Origin: Candidatus Gallipaludibacter merdavium
Lineage (GTDB): Bacteria > Bacteroidota > Bacteroidia > Bacteroidales > Paludibacteraceae
Assembly: GCA_017694875.1 (NCBI GenBank)
Contig: JADIMG010000026.1
Span: forward strand, 1-45,083
Length of the DNA stretch: 45,083 nt
Reading direction: 5' to 3'
Part shown: positions 7,530-16,034 of the stretch, piece after piece
How positions within the stretch are numbered: position 1 is the stretch's first letter
How the letters are laid out: the number at the start of each line of letters is the position of its first letter
Translations under genes and position numbers: made by a program
Notes under the pieces: model-generated
Seen by the model: only the letters and a program-made list of their open reading frames with translations
Told to the model about the DNA's origin: nothing
Database searches by the model: none

Positions 7530-8459
7530 TTATGCCTCAGTTGTTTTTGGAGTATCTATCTGTGCAGGCTGTTCGGGAGTTGTTTCAGGCTTTACCACAT
7601 TCTCCACTTTTGGTGCAGCTTTTTCTTCCACTTGTGGTGCTCGTGGAGGGAAATTTACTTCATGGATAGCCCCAGTAGGACAAACAGCTACGCACTTGCG
7701 GCACAAACGACATTTTGTAAAGTCAATATATGCCAAATTGTTTTCTACTGTAATTGCTCCAAACGGACATTCTTTTGCACATTTTCCGCAACCAATACAT
7801 GCAGCCAAACATGCTTTCTTGGCAACTCCGCCTTTATCCTTATTGATACAGCTAACGAATACGCGACGTGATTTTGGTCCTTTCTTGCGCAATTCAATTA
7901 CATTCTTCGGACACGCTTTCACACAAGCCCCACACGCTGTACATTTTTCTTCATCTACCACAGGCAAACCTGTTTCCTTATTAATGGCAATTGCGCCAAA
8001 CTTACATGCAGCCACACAATCACCATATCCGAGACAGCCATAAGAGCAACCAGTCTCACCAGCATAAAGATTAGCGACAATCTGGCAGTTTTTCGAGCCA
8101 TTGTACTCCGTAGTGTGTGGACGATTGACACACGTACCATTGCATCTGACAACAGCCACCATCGGTTCTGTAGCTACCACAGCTCGTCCAAGTACTTCTG
8201 CCACTTTCTCCATAGTCGGTTGTCCACCTACCGGACACAAAAGTCCCTCCATTGTTTCAGCCTTTACACAACCTTCAGCGAAACCATGACAGCCGGGGAA
8301 ACCACAGCCACCACAATTTGCTCCTGGGAGCAGTGCTTCAACTTGTTCAATACGAGGGTCTTCGAATACTTTAAACTTTTGGGCGGCCACATATAGAATG
8401 ATTGCTGCCAAGCAACCCGTCACGCCCAAAGTAATTAACGACACAACAATTAGGTTCAT
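7530..8459 (-). CDS. rnfB: Rnf electron transport complex subunit RnfB (ferredoxin-type, multi-cluster)
   Basis: A 309-residue protein with an N-terminal membrane anchor (3-26), then the RnfB Fe-S domain (C49, C52, C57, C75) with GANCGGCGFPGC. A middle part holds further cysteines (106, 110, 125, 138, 142, 148, 152). Ferredoxin-type motifs follow at C173-176-179-183, at 221-224-227-231 and at C250-253-256-260. The last about 40 residues are Pro/Glu/Lys-rich without cysteines. It is much longer than E. coli RsxB (about 190 residues), as in clostridial and Bacteroidales forms with extra clusters. It takes electrons from soluble ferredoxin. It is the first true rnf gene, 42 bp behind the RseC-like gene. 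Confidence 0.96.
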   Translation of the reverse strand: MNLIVVSLITLGVTGCLAAIILYVAAQKFKVFEDPRIEQVEALLPGANCGGCGFPGCHGFAEGCVKAETMEGLLCPVGGQPTMEKVAEVLGRAVVATEPMVAVVRCNGTCVNRPHTTEYNGSKNCQIVANLYAGETGCSYGCLGYGDCVAACKFGAIAINKETGLPVVDEEKCTACGACVKACPKNVIELRKKGPKSRRVFVSCINKDKGGVAKKACLAACIGCGKCAKECPFGAITVENNLAYIDFTKCRLCRKCVAVCPTGAIHEVNFPPRAPQVEEKAAPKVENVVKPETTPEQPAQIDTPKTTEA

Positions 8460-8501
8460 CTTTAATTAGTTTATAATTAATATTCAGGATTCAGACTACA
8501 T

Positions 8502-8918
8502 TTATTCTGCTTTTCTCGCATAAAAACAGAATCCCTTTTTGAGATTCTCGCGGAAAAAAGACAGTATAATATAATATGGTATCAAAGTTGCCAAAGACAA
8601 GGTTCCTTTCCATGCTTCCGACAAACCAGTTTGCTGCAAAAGCAACAAGGTTACAAACAAAATAACAAAAGGAATCACAAACGCCCACAAGACGGCTTTC
8701 ATCCCTAATTTACGTTGTCCATATACGATTACAGCATCGCCTACCTCCAGATTATTGTCTATTACCAATGCCTCGACCAGTTTTTCACTTTTATCAGCCG
8801 CCGTGCAAGCACCTTTCGCATGACATGACGAACAAGCTGAACTTTGCGTAATCAAAACCATCACCACTCCATCTCCCTTGGTTTGAACAATTCCTGGATG
8901 TTCTATCATTTTACTCAT
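8502..8918 (-). CDS. SoxR-reducing/RseC (MucC) family protein
   Basis: The chosen start gives 138 residues beginning MSKMIEHPGIV. The longer open frame up to 9002 is rejected because the -7 element sits at 8950-8957, inside it; 8909 (MIEH) is an alternative start. The N-terminal part carries the RseC cysteine pattern C-x2-C-x5-C (SSACSSCHAKGAC, about residues 24-36). Two membrane helices follow (about 77-95 and 106-124). In other bacteria RseC-family proteins are linked to the SoxR-reducing Rsx/Rnf system or the envelope stress pathway. Its position as first gene of the rnf operon fits a role in Rnf assembly or electron exchange. The exact function is not established. Confidence 0.88.
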   Translation of the reverse strand: MSKMIEHPGIVQTKGDGVVMVLITQSSACSSCHAKGACTAADKSEKLVEALVIDNNLEVGDAVIVYGQRKLGMKAVLWAFVIPFVILFVTLLLLQQTGLSEAWKGTLSLATLIPYYIILSFFRENLKKGFCFYARKAE

Positions 8919-8949
8919 TTTTGACAACTCCACATAGCAATTAATGTCG

Positions 8950-8957
8950 CAAAAGTA
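8950..8957 (-). promoter_or_regulatory. -7 element of the rseC-rnf operon promoter
   Basis: Minus-strand TACTTTTG (TAnnTTTG) lies 31 bp before the chosen ATG at 8918. I find no TTTG at the expected -33 spacing, so the promoter may depend on an activator. A 17-bp perfect palindrome lies upstream at 8986-9002. Confidence 0.6.
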
Positions 8958-8985
8958 CAAAAAAGAATTTATAGACACACTCATT

Positions 8986-9002
8986 ATGCAAATTATTTGC
9001 AT
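8986..9002. promoter_or_regulatory. Perfect 17-bp palindrome, candidate operator
   Basis: ATGCAAAT-T-ATTTGCAT is a perfect dyad in the divergent region between the rnf operon and the VanZ-like gene. It is centred about 40 bp upstream of the rnf -7 element, a position suited to a dimeric DNA-binding protein. No matching regulator can be assigned. Confidence 0.4.
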
Positions 9003-9117
9003 CTAAAACTCAAATTCGACACCTTTTCGGCCAATTATTCTCTTTCCTACAATGTATTTTAGGGTCAGGAAGCAAATTATATTGACCGCTGGGATTCGGG
9101 AAACCAAGAAAAAAATA

Positions 9118-9125
9118 TATCTTTG
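9118..9125 (+). promoter_or_regulatory. -7 element for the VanZ-like gene and dprA
   Basis: TATCTTTG matches TAnnTTTG exactly and ends 16 bp before the ATG at 9142. No clear TTTG is seen at the -33 position. It places the gene start at 9142 and not at the upstream in-frame ATG at 9052. Confidence 0.65.
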
Positions 9126-9141
9126 TAACAGATTGAAATCC

Positions 9142-9525
9142 ATGAGAAAGCTATTCAGAACATATTGGAAAACGTGCTGTGTCTTATTGCTCATCCTATA
9201 TGCATCGACCACCAGAAACACTCCTGATATTGGGATTGCCTACATGATACCTTATTTTGACAAAGTGGTACATTTCTGCATGTATGCAATATTAGCTTTT
9301 ACCGTCTGCTATGACCGACGTTTCGTGTACCAGGGCTATATTCTCCATTTATTGCCCATACTACTTCTTACTATTCTATACGGGATTATAATGGAACTTT
9401 TACAAGAATACTTTTTTCCGCCAAGAACCGGCAGTTTTTATGATTGTTTGGCCAATAGTATCGGCAGTATAGCCGGTTGCGGCCTTTTCCTGATTTTCAA
9501 CCGACTTAACACCCCAAAGGCATGA
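9142..9525 (+). CDS. VanZ-like family membrane protein
   Basis: A 127-residue protein with three or four membrane segments. It shows VanZ-like features: DKVVHFCMYAILAF (about residues 38-51) with the conserved Asp, His and Tyr, then YGIIMELLQ (about 80-88) and SFYDCLANSIGSIAG (about 97-111). The start at 9142 is used because the promoter -7 element is at 9118-9125. VanZ-like proteins are small membrane proteins of mostly unknown function, named after a teicoplanin-resistance gene; nothing here suggests antibiotic resistance. The stop overlaps the start of dprA (ATGA), so the two are cotranscribed and probably translationally coupled. Confidence 0.8.
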   Translation: MRKLFRTYWKTCCVLLLILYASTTRNTPDIGIAYMIPYFDKVVHFCMYAILAFTVCYDRRFVYQGYILHLLPILLLTILYGIIMELLQEYFFPPRTGSFYDCLANSIGSIAGCGLFLIFNRLNTPKA

Positions 9526-10631
9526 ATCCACAACTCCGCTACCAAATTGCCCTGAATTATATTGAACACATTGGCCCTGTCAGAGCCAAACAGCTCTTAT
9601 CTTATTTTGGAAGTGCAGAAGCCATCTTCAAGGAATCTACCCAATCATTGGCCAAACTTCCATCGATAGGTCCTGAGCGTGCAGCTGCCATTAAGAAAAA
9701 GGAAGTACTTGAAAGAGCTGACCAAGAAATAACCTTCATCGAGAAGAAAAACATAAAAACCTATTTTTTCACTGACGCATCCTATCCTTATCGTCTTAAA
9801 GAATGTGCAGACGCGCCATTGATGCTCTATGGTTCTGGCAATCTACATTTGGATGCTGGACATTTTATTGCCATTGTAGGAACACGCAAGCCTACAGACA
9901 GAGGAAAAGCCAACACAGAAAGACTTATCAAGGAGTTGGGCGAACGCATGAACAATATCACCATTATTAGCGGACTGGCATATGGTATTGATATATGCGC
10001 TCACAGAGCAGCCCTTGAATCTGGCATTCCCACCATCGGCATTCCCGCTCATGGACTTGATACCATTTATCCGAGCACTCACCGCAACACGGCGGCACAA
10101 ATGCTGGAAAGGGGCGGTATCCTCACTGAATTCTGCACGAGAACCATTCCAGACGCAGGTAATTTTGTAAGAAGAAACCGCATTATAGCAGGGCTTTCGG
10201 ATGCAGTCATCGTTGTTGAATCAAAAGAAAAAGGAGGATCACTCATCACAGCTAACTATGCGAATGGTTATAACAGAGATGTTTTTGCCTTTCCCGGCAG
10301 GCCAGAGGACAAAGAATCAGCAGGATGTAACCAACTAATCAAACGAAATATTGCCGCACTCATTGAAAATGCAGATGATTTAATCCAATACATGAACTGG
10401 GATCTTATTACGCAAAGCAAAAAACCTATACAGACACAGCTTTTCGAAGAACTCACTGACATGGAACGGCGTATACTGGAACAACTTCGCAGCCATAGCG
10501 ACGGTTTACATATCAACGAATTAGCCTTATCAATGCAAGTTCCGTTCAGTAATATTTCCGCAGAACTGGTGACAATGGAATTCAAAGGATTAGTAAGAGC
10601 ACTACCAGGAAGCATTTACAGAGCCGTGTGA
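9522..10631 (+). CDS. dprA: DNA-processing protein DprA (Smf)
   Basis: A 369-residue protein of normal length. Residues 1-60 form the helix-hairpin-helix part (GPVRAKQLLSYFG; LPSIGPERAAAI). The central Rossmann-like domain carries the family motifs: GTRKPTDRG (about 115-123), SGLAYGIDICAHRAAL (about 148-163), PAHGLDTIYP, RRNRIIAGLSDAVIVVE (about 217-233) and KGGSLITANYA. The C-terminal about 60 residues look like the DprA winged helix. DprA binds incoming single-stranded DNA and loads RecA during natural transformation; it is widespread even in species not known to be competent. It overlaps the VanZ-like gene by 4 bp and is followed by a strong hairpin. Confidence 0.95.
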   Translation: MNPQLRYQIALNYIEHIGPVRAKQLLSYFGSAEAIFKESTQSLAKLPSIGPERAAAIKKKEVLERADQEITFIEKKNIKTYFFTDASYPYRLKECADAPLMLYGSGNLHLDAGHFIAIVGTRKPTDRGKANTERLIKELGERMNNITIISGLAYGIDICAHRAALESGIPTIGIPAHGLDTIYPSTHRNTAAQMLERGGILTEFCTRTIPDAGNFVRRNRIIAGLSDAVIVVESKEKGGSLITANYANGYNRDVFAFPGRPEDKESAGCNQLIKRNIAALIENADDLIQYMNWDLITQSKKPIQTQLFEELTDMERRILEQLRSHSDGLHINELALSMQVPFSNISAELVTMEFKGLVRALPGSIYRAV

Positions 10632-10649
10632 ATGAAATAAACATATAGC

Positions 10650-10687
10650 AGAGGGACATGCCTAATTGTCTGGCATGTCCCTCTTTC
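10650..10687. terminator. Terminator between convergent dprA and ahcY
   Basis: A 13-bp perfect stem (AGAGGGACATGCC at 10650-10662, partner 10672-10684) with a 9-nt loop, followed on the plus strand by a short T/C-rich tract. It lies 18 bp after dprA and 34 bp after the ahcY stop, so it could serve both directions. It is better placed for dprA. Confidence 0.75.
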
Positions 10688-10718
10688 CCTTAAAATCTCC
10701 AACAGATTTTCCCTTTAA

Positions 10719-12134
10719 TCAATAGCGGTAATGTTCTGCCTTGTAAGGTCCGTCAACTGGAACCCCAATATAATCGGCCTGTTTTTGTGTGAGTTTCGTA
10801 AGCTTTACGCCCAATTTGTCCAAATGTAAGCGAGCCACTTCTTCATCCAAATGTTTTGGCAAACGATATACTCCCACCTCATATTTCTTGGTAAACAATT
10901 CAATTTGTGCCAATGTTTGGTTGGTAAACGAATTACTCATCACAAACGAGGGATGACCCGTAGCACAACCGAGGTTGACCAAACGGCCATCGGCCAAAAG
11001 CAAAATACTGTGTCCGTCGGGGAATACATATTTATCTACCTGCGGCTTGATGTTCACACACTTGATACCCTCAAAATGCTTCAATTTGTCCACTTGAATT
11101 TCATTATCAAAATGTCCGATGTTACATACAATAGCGCTATCTTTCATTGCCACCATGTGCTCCATACGAATGATATCACAATTGCCAGTAGTGGTAACAT
11201 ATACATCGGCAAATAGTAAAGCATCTTCAACAGTGAGGACTTCAAATCCTTCCATAGAGGCCTGCAATGCACATATCGGGTCTATTTCAGTGATGACTAC
11301 ACGTGCACCATAAGCTCTCATACTGCGTGCACATCCTTTGCCAACATCGCCATAGCCACATACACACACCACTTTACCCGCAAGCATAATATCCGTAGCA
11401 CGCTTAATACCATCGGCCAAAGACTCACGGCAACCATAAAGGTTGTCAAATTTGGATTTTGTAACGGAATCATTGACATTGAACGCAGGGAAAAGCAATT
11501 CCCCTTTTTCCATCATTTGATATAGGCGGTGAACACCAGTTGTTGTTTCTTCAGAAACACCACGGATTTCCGGTATCATTCGTCCCCAAATGCCATTATC
11601 CTCTTTCAGCACACTTTTCAGAATTTCATAAAGACGCAATTCGTCTTCTCCACTGACAGGTTTATCCAGGACAGATGCATTCTTTTCTGCTGCAGCACCA
11701 ACATGAATCATCAGAGTTGCATCCCCACCATCGTCGACAATCACATTCGGTCCTTTATGACCTTCGAAAGTAAGTGCCTGCAATGTACACCACCAATATT
11801 CCTCAAGCGTCTCACCTTTCCATGCAAAGACAGGTACACCTGCAGCCGCGATTGCAGCTGCGGCATGGTCTTGCGTAGAGAAAATGTTACAACTGCACCA
11901 ACGGACCTCGGCACCCAATTCAACCAACGTTTCAATAAGTACAGCAGTCTGTATGGTCATGTGGAGTGAGCCCATGATACGCGCTCCCTTCAACGGCTTT
12001 TCCTTGCCATATTTTTCACGCAATGCCATCAAGCCCGGCATTTCCTTTTCAGACAATTCGATTTCCTTACGGCCAAAATCGGCCAAACCAATATCCGCCA
12101 CTTTATAAGGCAGACCACTAAATAACTTTTCCAT
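10719..12134 (-). CDS. ahcY: Adenosylhomocysteinase (S-adenosylhomocysteine hydrolase)
   Basis: A 471-residue cytoplasmic NAD+-dependent enzyme that reversibly splits S-adenosylhomocysteine to homocysteine and adenosine. The N-terminal substrate domain has [16 protein letters not shown] (about 55-70) and [15 protein letters not shown] (about 83-97). [17 protein letters not shown] (about 217-233) holds the active-site Lys and Asp. The Rossmann domain has [12 protein letters not shown] (about 258-269), and the C-terminus ends [11 protein letters not shown] as usual. The length includes the roughly 40-residue insertion typical of many bacterial enzymes. It is a single-gene unit with its own promoter at 12173-12204. 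It makes the homocysteine used by methionine synthase. Confidence 0.98.
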   Translation of the reverse strand: MEKLFSGLPYKVADIGLADFGRKEIELSEKEMPGLMALREKYGKEKPLKGARIMGSLHMTIQTAVLIETLVELGAEVRWCSCNIFSTQDHAAAAIAAAGVPVFAWKGETLEEYWWCTLQALTFEGHKGPNVIVDDGGDATLMIHVGAAAEKNASVLDKPVSGEDELRLYEILKSVLKEDNGIWGRMIPEIRGVSEETTTGVHRLYQMMEKGELLFPAFNVNDSVTKSKFDNLYGCRESLADGIKRATDIMLAGKVVCVCGYGDVGKGCARSMRAYGARVVITEIDPICALQASMEGFEVLTVEDALLFADVYVTTTGNCDIIRMEHMVAMKDSAIVCNIGHFDNEIQVDKLKHFEGIKCVNIKPQVDKYVFPDGHSILLLADGRLVNLGCATGHPSFVMSNSFTNQTLAQIELFTKKYEVGVYRLPKHLDEEVARLHLDKLGVKLTKLTQKQADYIGVPVDGPYKAEHYRY

Positions 12135-12172
12135 ATATTTATGAACTAATTTATTTCACAAAATTCCGCATG

Positions 12173-12204
12173 CAAAGATAAATAAAGACAAGTGCAGAAA
12201 CAAA
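12173..12204 (-). promoter_or_regulatory. ahcY promoter
   Basis: Minus-strand -33 TTTG (12201-12204), 20 bp, -7 TATCTTTG (12173-12180), followed by a leader of about 30 nt before the ATG at 12134. The leader is too short for a riboswitch. Confidence 0.8.
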
Positions 12205-12250
12205 TACCGAACAACCACCCCATTTTACCATCCTTGCACCTAAAGGACAA

Positions 12251-13177
12251 TTAAGACTCCTGCTGCATTTTTTCCGCCTCGAGCTGTTGACGGCTTTTGC
12301 TTTGCGTCACCACAAAGACACCCACAAAAACCAAAACAACCGCAATGACCTTCAAGAAAGTGAATTCACCAATTCCCCACAACAGAGCCGCCGTACTAGC
12401 AACAATAGGTTGCACGTAATTGTACATTACGGCAACCGTAGGCCGCAATGTCCTCTGTCCTATAGGCACAAGCAAATAAGTAATGAACGTTCCACATAAA
12501 ACAACATAAGCAATTCCACCTACCACATTCCAATTCATATCCGTCCATTGAACATGTGACATAATGCTGTAGGAGAAAGGCACCATACAAATACTTGCAT
12601 AGGTAAACATCCACTTCATTATCGTAATAGGGCTATAGCGACTAATCAGTCCTTTGTAAAAGACGATGTACATGGAGAAGCTAAGCTGAGCCGACAAGCA
12701 AAGCAAATCGCCCCAGACGTTTCCAGAACCAACCCCTTGCTGTTGTCCGCTCATTATGAGAAGCAAAGCGCCTGCCGCACCAAGTAAAATACCTATAACC
12801 TTCTTACCTGTAACCGGTTCTTTCAAATAAAGCGCTGAAATTATCATGGTAAGAATTGGCGTGCTAGTAGTAATCACAGACGCATCAATAGGCGATGTAA
12901 GACCCACTCCGACAATATAGGAACCTTGATTGAATACAATAGCCAATAAAGCGGCAAAAAACAGATGCATCATATCATTGGGTGCCACCTTTTCCTTAGG
13001 AACGAAAATAGAAGCAATCCAAAACGCTATTGCTGCACCAAAAATACGAAAATCGGTCAGAGCAAAAGAAGTTATTATACCTGCATTCAACACGACTTTG
13101 GAGATTGGCGCCATAAATCCCCATAAAATATTGGCCGTCAACATAGCAAGATGGCCTTTATAGACATCTTTTATCAT
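12251..13177 (-). CDS. EamA (DMT superfamily) transporter
   Basis: A 308-residue membrane protein with ten predicted helices in two EamA repeats (about residues 8-145 and 155-290). Typical features are LTANILWGFMAPISKVVL at the N-terminus and SPIDASVITTSTPILTMIISALYLKEPV (about 93-121) at the end of the first repeat. EamA proteins export or import small metabolites; the substrate cannot be read from the sequence. The gene follows a small membrane-protein gene by 18 bp and is probably the last gene of the DUF2147-metH1-surE operon. The charged C-terminal tail (KSRQQLEAEKMQQES) is cytoplasmic. Confidence 0.85.
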   Translation of the reverse strand: MIKDVYKGHLAMLTANILWGFMAPISKVVLNAGIITSFALTDFRIFGAAIAFWIASIFVPKEKVAPNDMMHLFFAALLAIVFNQGSYIVGVGLTSPIDASVITTSTPILTMIISALYLKEPVTGKKVIGILLGAAGALLLIMSGQQQGVGSGNVWGDLLCLSAQLSFSMYIVFYKGLISRYSPITIMKWMFTYASICMVPFSYSIMSHVQWTDMNWNVVGGIAYVVLCGTFITYLLVPIGQRTLRPTVAVMYNYVQPIVASTAALLWGIGEFTFLKVIAVVLVFVGVFVVTQSKSRQQLEAEKMQQES

Positions 13178-13195
13178 ACCTAAACAACAAAAAAA

Positions 13196-13501
13196 TTAAG
13201 ACAAGAGGAAAATACTCGCAATGAAATAAGGCATTGTTGCAATCAGCAATCCTTTAGCTGTCTTCCACCATTCCGTTTTGTAAGTAACAAACACCAAAGC
13301 AAGATTAGGAAAAACTGCCACCAGAAATACCCGACCAAGCAAAGCATACATCTGGTCTCCGATGTAATGCATGGTCAGAGAATTAAAAAAGGAATTCCAC
13401 AACCCCATACGATACAGATAAAGCAAACCGAATGCAGTCGGTAAAAGCAATCCCACCACGATGCCTATCCAATAACGATTGAAAACACTGTTCTCGTTCA
13501 T
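13196..13501 (-). CDS. Small membrane protein of unknown function (3 TM)
   Basis: A 101-residue hydrophobic protein with about three membrane segments (about 10-30, 50-70 and 82-100), with short basic/aromatic stretches between them (YKTEWWKTAKG). I do not recognise a family signature beyond its general resemblance to small Bacteroidales inner-membrane proteins found next to surE. Its ATG overlaps the 3' end of surE by 4 bp (ATGA), which strongly supports it as a real, translationally coupled gene. The EamA transporter follows 18 bp later. Confidence 0.7.
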   Translation of the reverse strand: MNENSVFNRYWIGIVVGLLLPTAFGLLYLYRMGLWNSFFNSLTMHYIGDQMYALLGRVFLVAVFPNLALVFVTYKTEWWKTAKGLLIATMPYFIASIFLLS

Positions 13502-14253
13502 ACTTCCAATGATTTCATTTGTGCCAGCAAATCATAATCGGTCATATCAATTCTGACAGGGACGACAGTAATATATCCTTGGTTCAACCAAGCCTCATCC
13601 GTATCATTTGCATCTGTTTCCGCACTCAGAAACTCACCCGTCATCCAATAATAATCGCGTCCATGTGGGTCTGTACGCTTCTCAAACTCCTTAATCCATC
13701 TACCCTTGCATTGGCGTGCCACCCTTATGCCCTTTAACTCGCCGCACGGGGCATTGACATTGAAACAGGTTCCATAGGGCACCTCCATGGCAAGAATCCG
13801 TTTGGTAAGTTGCAATATATAGGCCTCAAAGAAACTAAAGTCGGCCTCCATGGCATGATTGCACAGGGAAAAGCCAATCGAAAGAATCCCGCTGACACAA
13901 CCCTCCATTGCCGCTCCCATTGTACCGGAATAGATTACACTAATAGCAGAATTAGAACCATGATTTATTCCAGTAGCGACCAAGTCGGGCTTGTTATTGT
14001 CATTGTACAACTGGTCAAGCGCCAATTTGATACAATCAGCCGGCGTACCGTTGCATACATAAACAGTCAAGGAAGGCGTTTCCTCCTTTTTTCTAAGACG
14101 CAACGGAGAATTGACGGTCAATGCACTCGATTGTCCAGAACGCGGCCCATCAGGAGCTACCACCGTTACATGTCCGAGTTGTTGCATGATGCCAGCCAAG
14201 ACATGTATTCCCGGCGCCTTTATTCCATCGTCATTGGTAATAAGTATTTCCAT
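13498..14253 (-). CDS. surE: 5'/3'-nucleotidase SurE
   Basis: A 251-residue metal-dependent nucleotidase that dephosphorylates nucleoside monophosphates. Family motifs are clear: ILITNDDGIKAPGI at the N-terminus with metal ligands Asp8 and Asp9, VVAPDGPRSGQSSALT (about 35-50, with the catalytic Ser), GTPADCIKLAL (about 69-79) and GINHGSNSAISVIYSGTMGA (about 94-113) with the metal-binding Asn. It lies 6 bp behind the MetH module and overlaps the next small gene by 4 bp. Length and domain match the family. Confidence 0.96.
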   Translation of the reverse strand: MEILITNDDGIKAPGIHVLAGIMQQLGHVTVVAPDGPRSGQSSALTVNSPLRLRKKEETPSLTVYVCNGTPADCIKLALDQLYNDNNKPDLVATGINHGSNSAISVIYSGTMGAAMEGCVSGILSIGFSLCNHAMEADFSFFEAYILQLTKRILAMEVPYGTCFNVNAPCGELKGIRVARQCKGRWIKEFEKRTDPHGRDYYWMTGEFLSAETDANDTDEAWLNQGYITVVPVRIDMTDYDLLAQMKSLEV

Positions 14254-14259
14254 AACACA

Positions 14260-15303
14260 TTAAATTTCCAACATTTCCAGTCCTGCCAAACGCAAGCGCT
14301 GATTATCTTTCTTTGGTATCCGTGGTGCAGCACCTTCCACTAGTGGAGCATAAGCAGCAATATGTGCCGGTGTTGTGCCACAGCAACCACCAATGATATT
14401 GACCAGACTTTCATCGATATATTGCTTGACATGAGTAGCCATCGTTTCCGGCGTTTCATCATATTCCCCCATCTGGTTCGGCAGTCCAGCGTTCGGATAG
14501 GCACTGACATAACATGTTGCCAAATCTGCCAGTTCCTTCAGATAGGGTTTCATATCTTTTGCTCCAAACGAACAATTCAATCCAACCGATAGCATACCGG
14601 CATGTTCGACAGAAGCCCAGAAAGCCGCAAGCGTCTGTCCAGATAGCGTTCGCCCTGCTGAGTCGGCAACAGTGGCCGACAACATGATTTCCGTTTGCTT
14701 TCCAACTATTTTCATTGCTTCGGTAGCCGCATAAATGGCAGCCTTAGCATTGAGCGTATCGAAAACAGTCTCAATAAGGAGAGCATCAACCCCACCCCGT
14801 ATCAGCACTACCATCTGTTCCACATAAGCCTCAACCAATTCATCGAAAGTAATAGCACGAAAAGCAGGATTTTCCACATCGGGCGACAAGGACGTCGTTT
14901 TTGAAGTTGGTCCTATTGACCCCACAACAAAACGCGGCTTGTGGGGTGTAAGCCGTGTCATGGCATCTGCCTGCTCTTTGGCTATTCTGACAGCCGCCTC
15001 ATTCAATTCCACGACCAAATCTTCCATGCCATAATCGGCCATGGAAATGCGTTGGGAATTAAACGAGCAAGTTTCAATAATGTCGGCACCAGCTTCCAAA
15101 TATTGCCTGTGTATCTCTGCAATTATCTGTGGTTGGGTGAGACACAAAAGGTCGTTGTTTCCTTTTTGCGGTATTTGAACTGCGGCAAAGCGTTTCCCTC
15201 TATAATCTTCTTCTGCAAGGTGATAGCGCTGAATCATGGTACCCATGGCTCCATCGAGCACAAGAATACGTTCAGCCAATGTATTGCGCAATGACATTTT
15301 CAT
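14260..15303 (-). CDS. Homocysteine S-methyltransferase module of cobalamin-dependent methionine synthase (stand-alone MetH N-terminal domain)
   Basis: The chosen ATG at 15303 overlaps the stop of the upstream gene (ATGA) and gives 347 residues; an ATG at 15318 in the same frame is an alternative. The whole protein matches the first module of MetH. RILVLDGAMGTMIQ (12-25) begins the barrel, KGNNDLLCLT and GADIIETCSFNS follow, and the zinc-binding cysteines are C244 (GLNCSFG) and C307-C308 (GGCCGTTPAHIAA). It stops in a clean TAA right after the LRLAGLE segment, which in full-length MetH leads into the pterin-binding domain. Folate, cobalamin and reactivation domains are absent here, so either they are encoded elsewhere (split MetH) or another methyl donor is used. 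The window holds no gene debris to suggest decay. Confidence 0.88.
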   Translation of the reverse strand: MKMSLRNTLAERILVLDGAMGTMIQRYHLAEEDYRGKRFAAVQIPQKGNNDLLCLTQPQIIAEIHRQYLEAGADIIETCSFNSQRISMADYGMEDLVVELNEAAVRIAKEQADAMTRLTPHKPRFVVGSIGPTSKTTSLSPDVENPAFRAITFDELVEAYVEQMVVLIRGGVDALLIETVFDTLNAKAAIYAATEAMKIVGKQTEIMLSATVADSAGRTLSGQTLAAFWASVEHAGMLSVGLNCSFGAKDMKPYLKELADLATCYVSAYPNAGLPNQMGEYDETPETMATHVKQYIDESLVNIIGGCCGTTPAHIAAYAPLVEGAAPRIPKKDNQRLRLAGLEMLEI

Positions 15304-15752
15304 TCTGTTTTTTCCCAATATTCTGTTTGTCCCAAAGCGGGGGCACCGACATAACCTCGTACCTTGAGGCGCGTTGCTGACTCAAATTCCATATAAGCAG
15401 AAAAATATTTTCCGTAAGATGGATGATAGAGTTCCTTGGTTTCCCAACGTTGTTTTTTCTCGTTGTATTTAAGATTTTTAGCGACAACGATTTCGTAGGC
15501 TTTTCTGGTTCTCAAAGCAGGGTCAGGATTCTTTTCATCCAAACGTGGCGAACCATCCGGATTGTTGGGTTGTGCCAACCATATAATCCGAGCATCATAT
15601 CCTCCCTTTCCATTGTCATAGATTTTCACTTTGGCGTCCTCGCCTGAATAACTATCCTTGAATTTGTAGATGCCAGCCAAAGAAGGGGTTGCCGCAAAGG
15701 CCATACAAACAGTCAACAACCACATAGCCAGCAGTAAGATTCTCTTTTCCAT
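15300..15752 (-). CDS. DUF2147 family secreted protein
   Basis: A 150-residue protein with a cleavable signal peptide (MEKRILLLAMWLLTVCMAFA, cut near residue 20), then one DUF2147 domain. GIYKFKDSYSGEDAKVKIY starts it, and YDARIIWLAQPNNPDGSPRL and the C-terminal LKVRGYVGAPALGQTEYW complete it. It is expected in the periplasm; the function of the domain is not known. It is the first gene of an operon with the MetH module, surE, a small membrane protein and an EamA transporter, and has its own consensus promoter. Confidence 0.85.
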   Translation of the reverse strand: MEKRILLLAMWLLTVCMAFAATPSLAGIYKFKDSYSGEDAKVKIYDNGKGGYDARIIWLAQPNNPDGSPRLDEKNPDPALRTRKAYEIVVAKNLKYNEKKQRWETKELYHPSYGKYFSAYMEFESATRLKVRGYVGAPALGQTEYWEKTE

Positions 15753-15773
15753 ATATGTTATTTAAATGCTGGG

Positions 15774-15805
15774 CAAAGATACGGCAAGACAAGCGAAAAG
15801 ACAAA
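15774..15805 (-). promoter_or_regulatory. Promoter of the DUF2147-metH1-surE operon
   Basis: Minus-strand -33 TTTG (15802-15805), 20 bp, -7 TATCTTTG (15774-15781), 21 bp before the ATG at 15752. Confidence 0.8.
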
Positions 15806-15837
15806 TGAAAAAAGTACCAGTCAGTCAATAAACTTTT

Positions 15838-15904
15838 AGAAGAAAAATGTTGACTGCCATGGTAATAAAGAAAGAGTCAATGAGAGGAAACATGGCAGTC
15901 AACA
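15838..15904 (-). terminator. Terminator of the RND efflux operon (long-loop hairpin)
   Basis: A 14-bp perfect inverted repeat (TGTTGACTGCCATG at 15848-15861, partner 15891-15904) has a 29-nt loop. On the minus strand the second arm runs straight into TTTTTCTTCT. It lies 130 bp behind the efflux outer-membrane gene. The stretch between (15905-16034) holds no gene I can support. Confidence 0.7.
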
Positions 15905-16034
15905 AACACAAATTAACTTTGTAAGGCGAAAGCAGAGCTTTGAACAACATAGCAATATCCGAACGCATTTACCAACCGAAAAAACTCCAATGAATCTGTC
16001 CTTAACGCCATCCCTTTTATATAAGGGCAGAGGA

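Noticed and set aside
9142-9525. Glycopeptide resistance gene
   Set aside because: VanZ-like proteins are widespread small membrane proteins; no van operon genes surround it.
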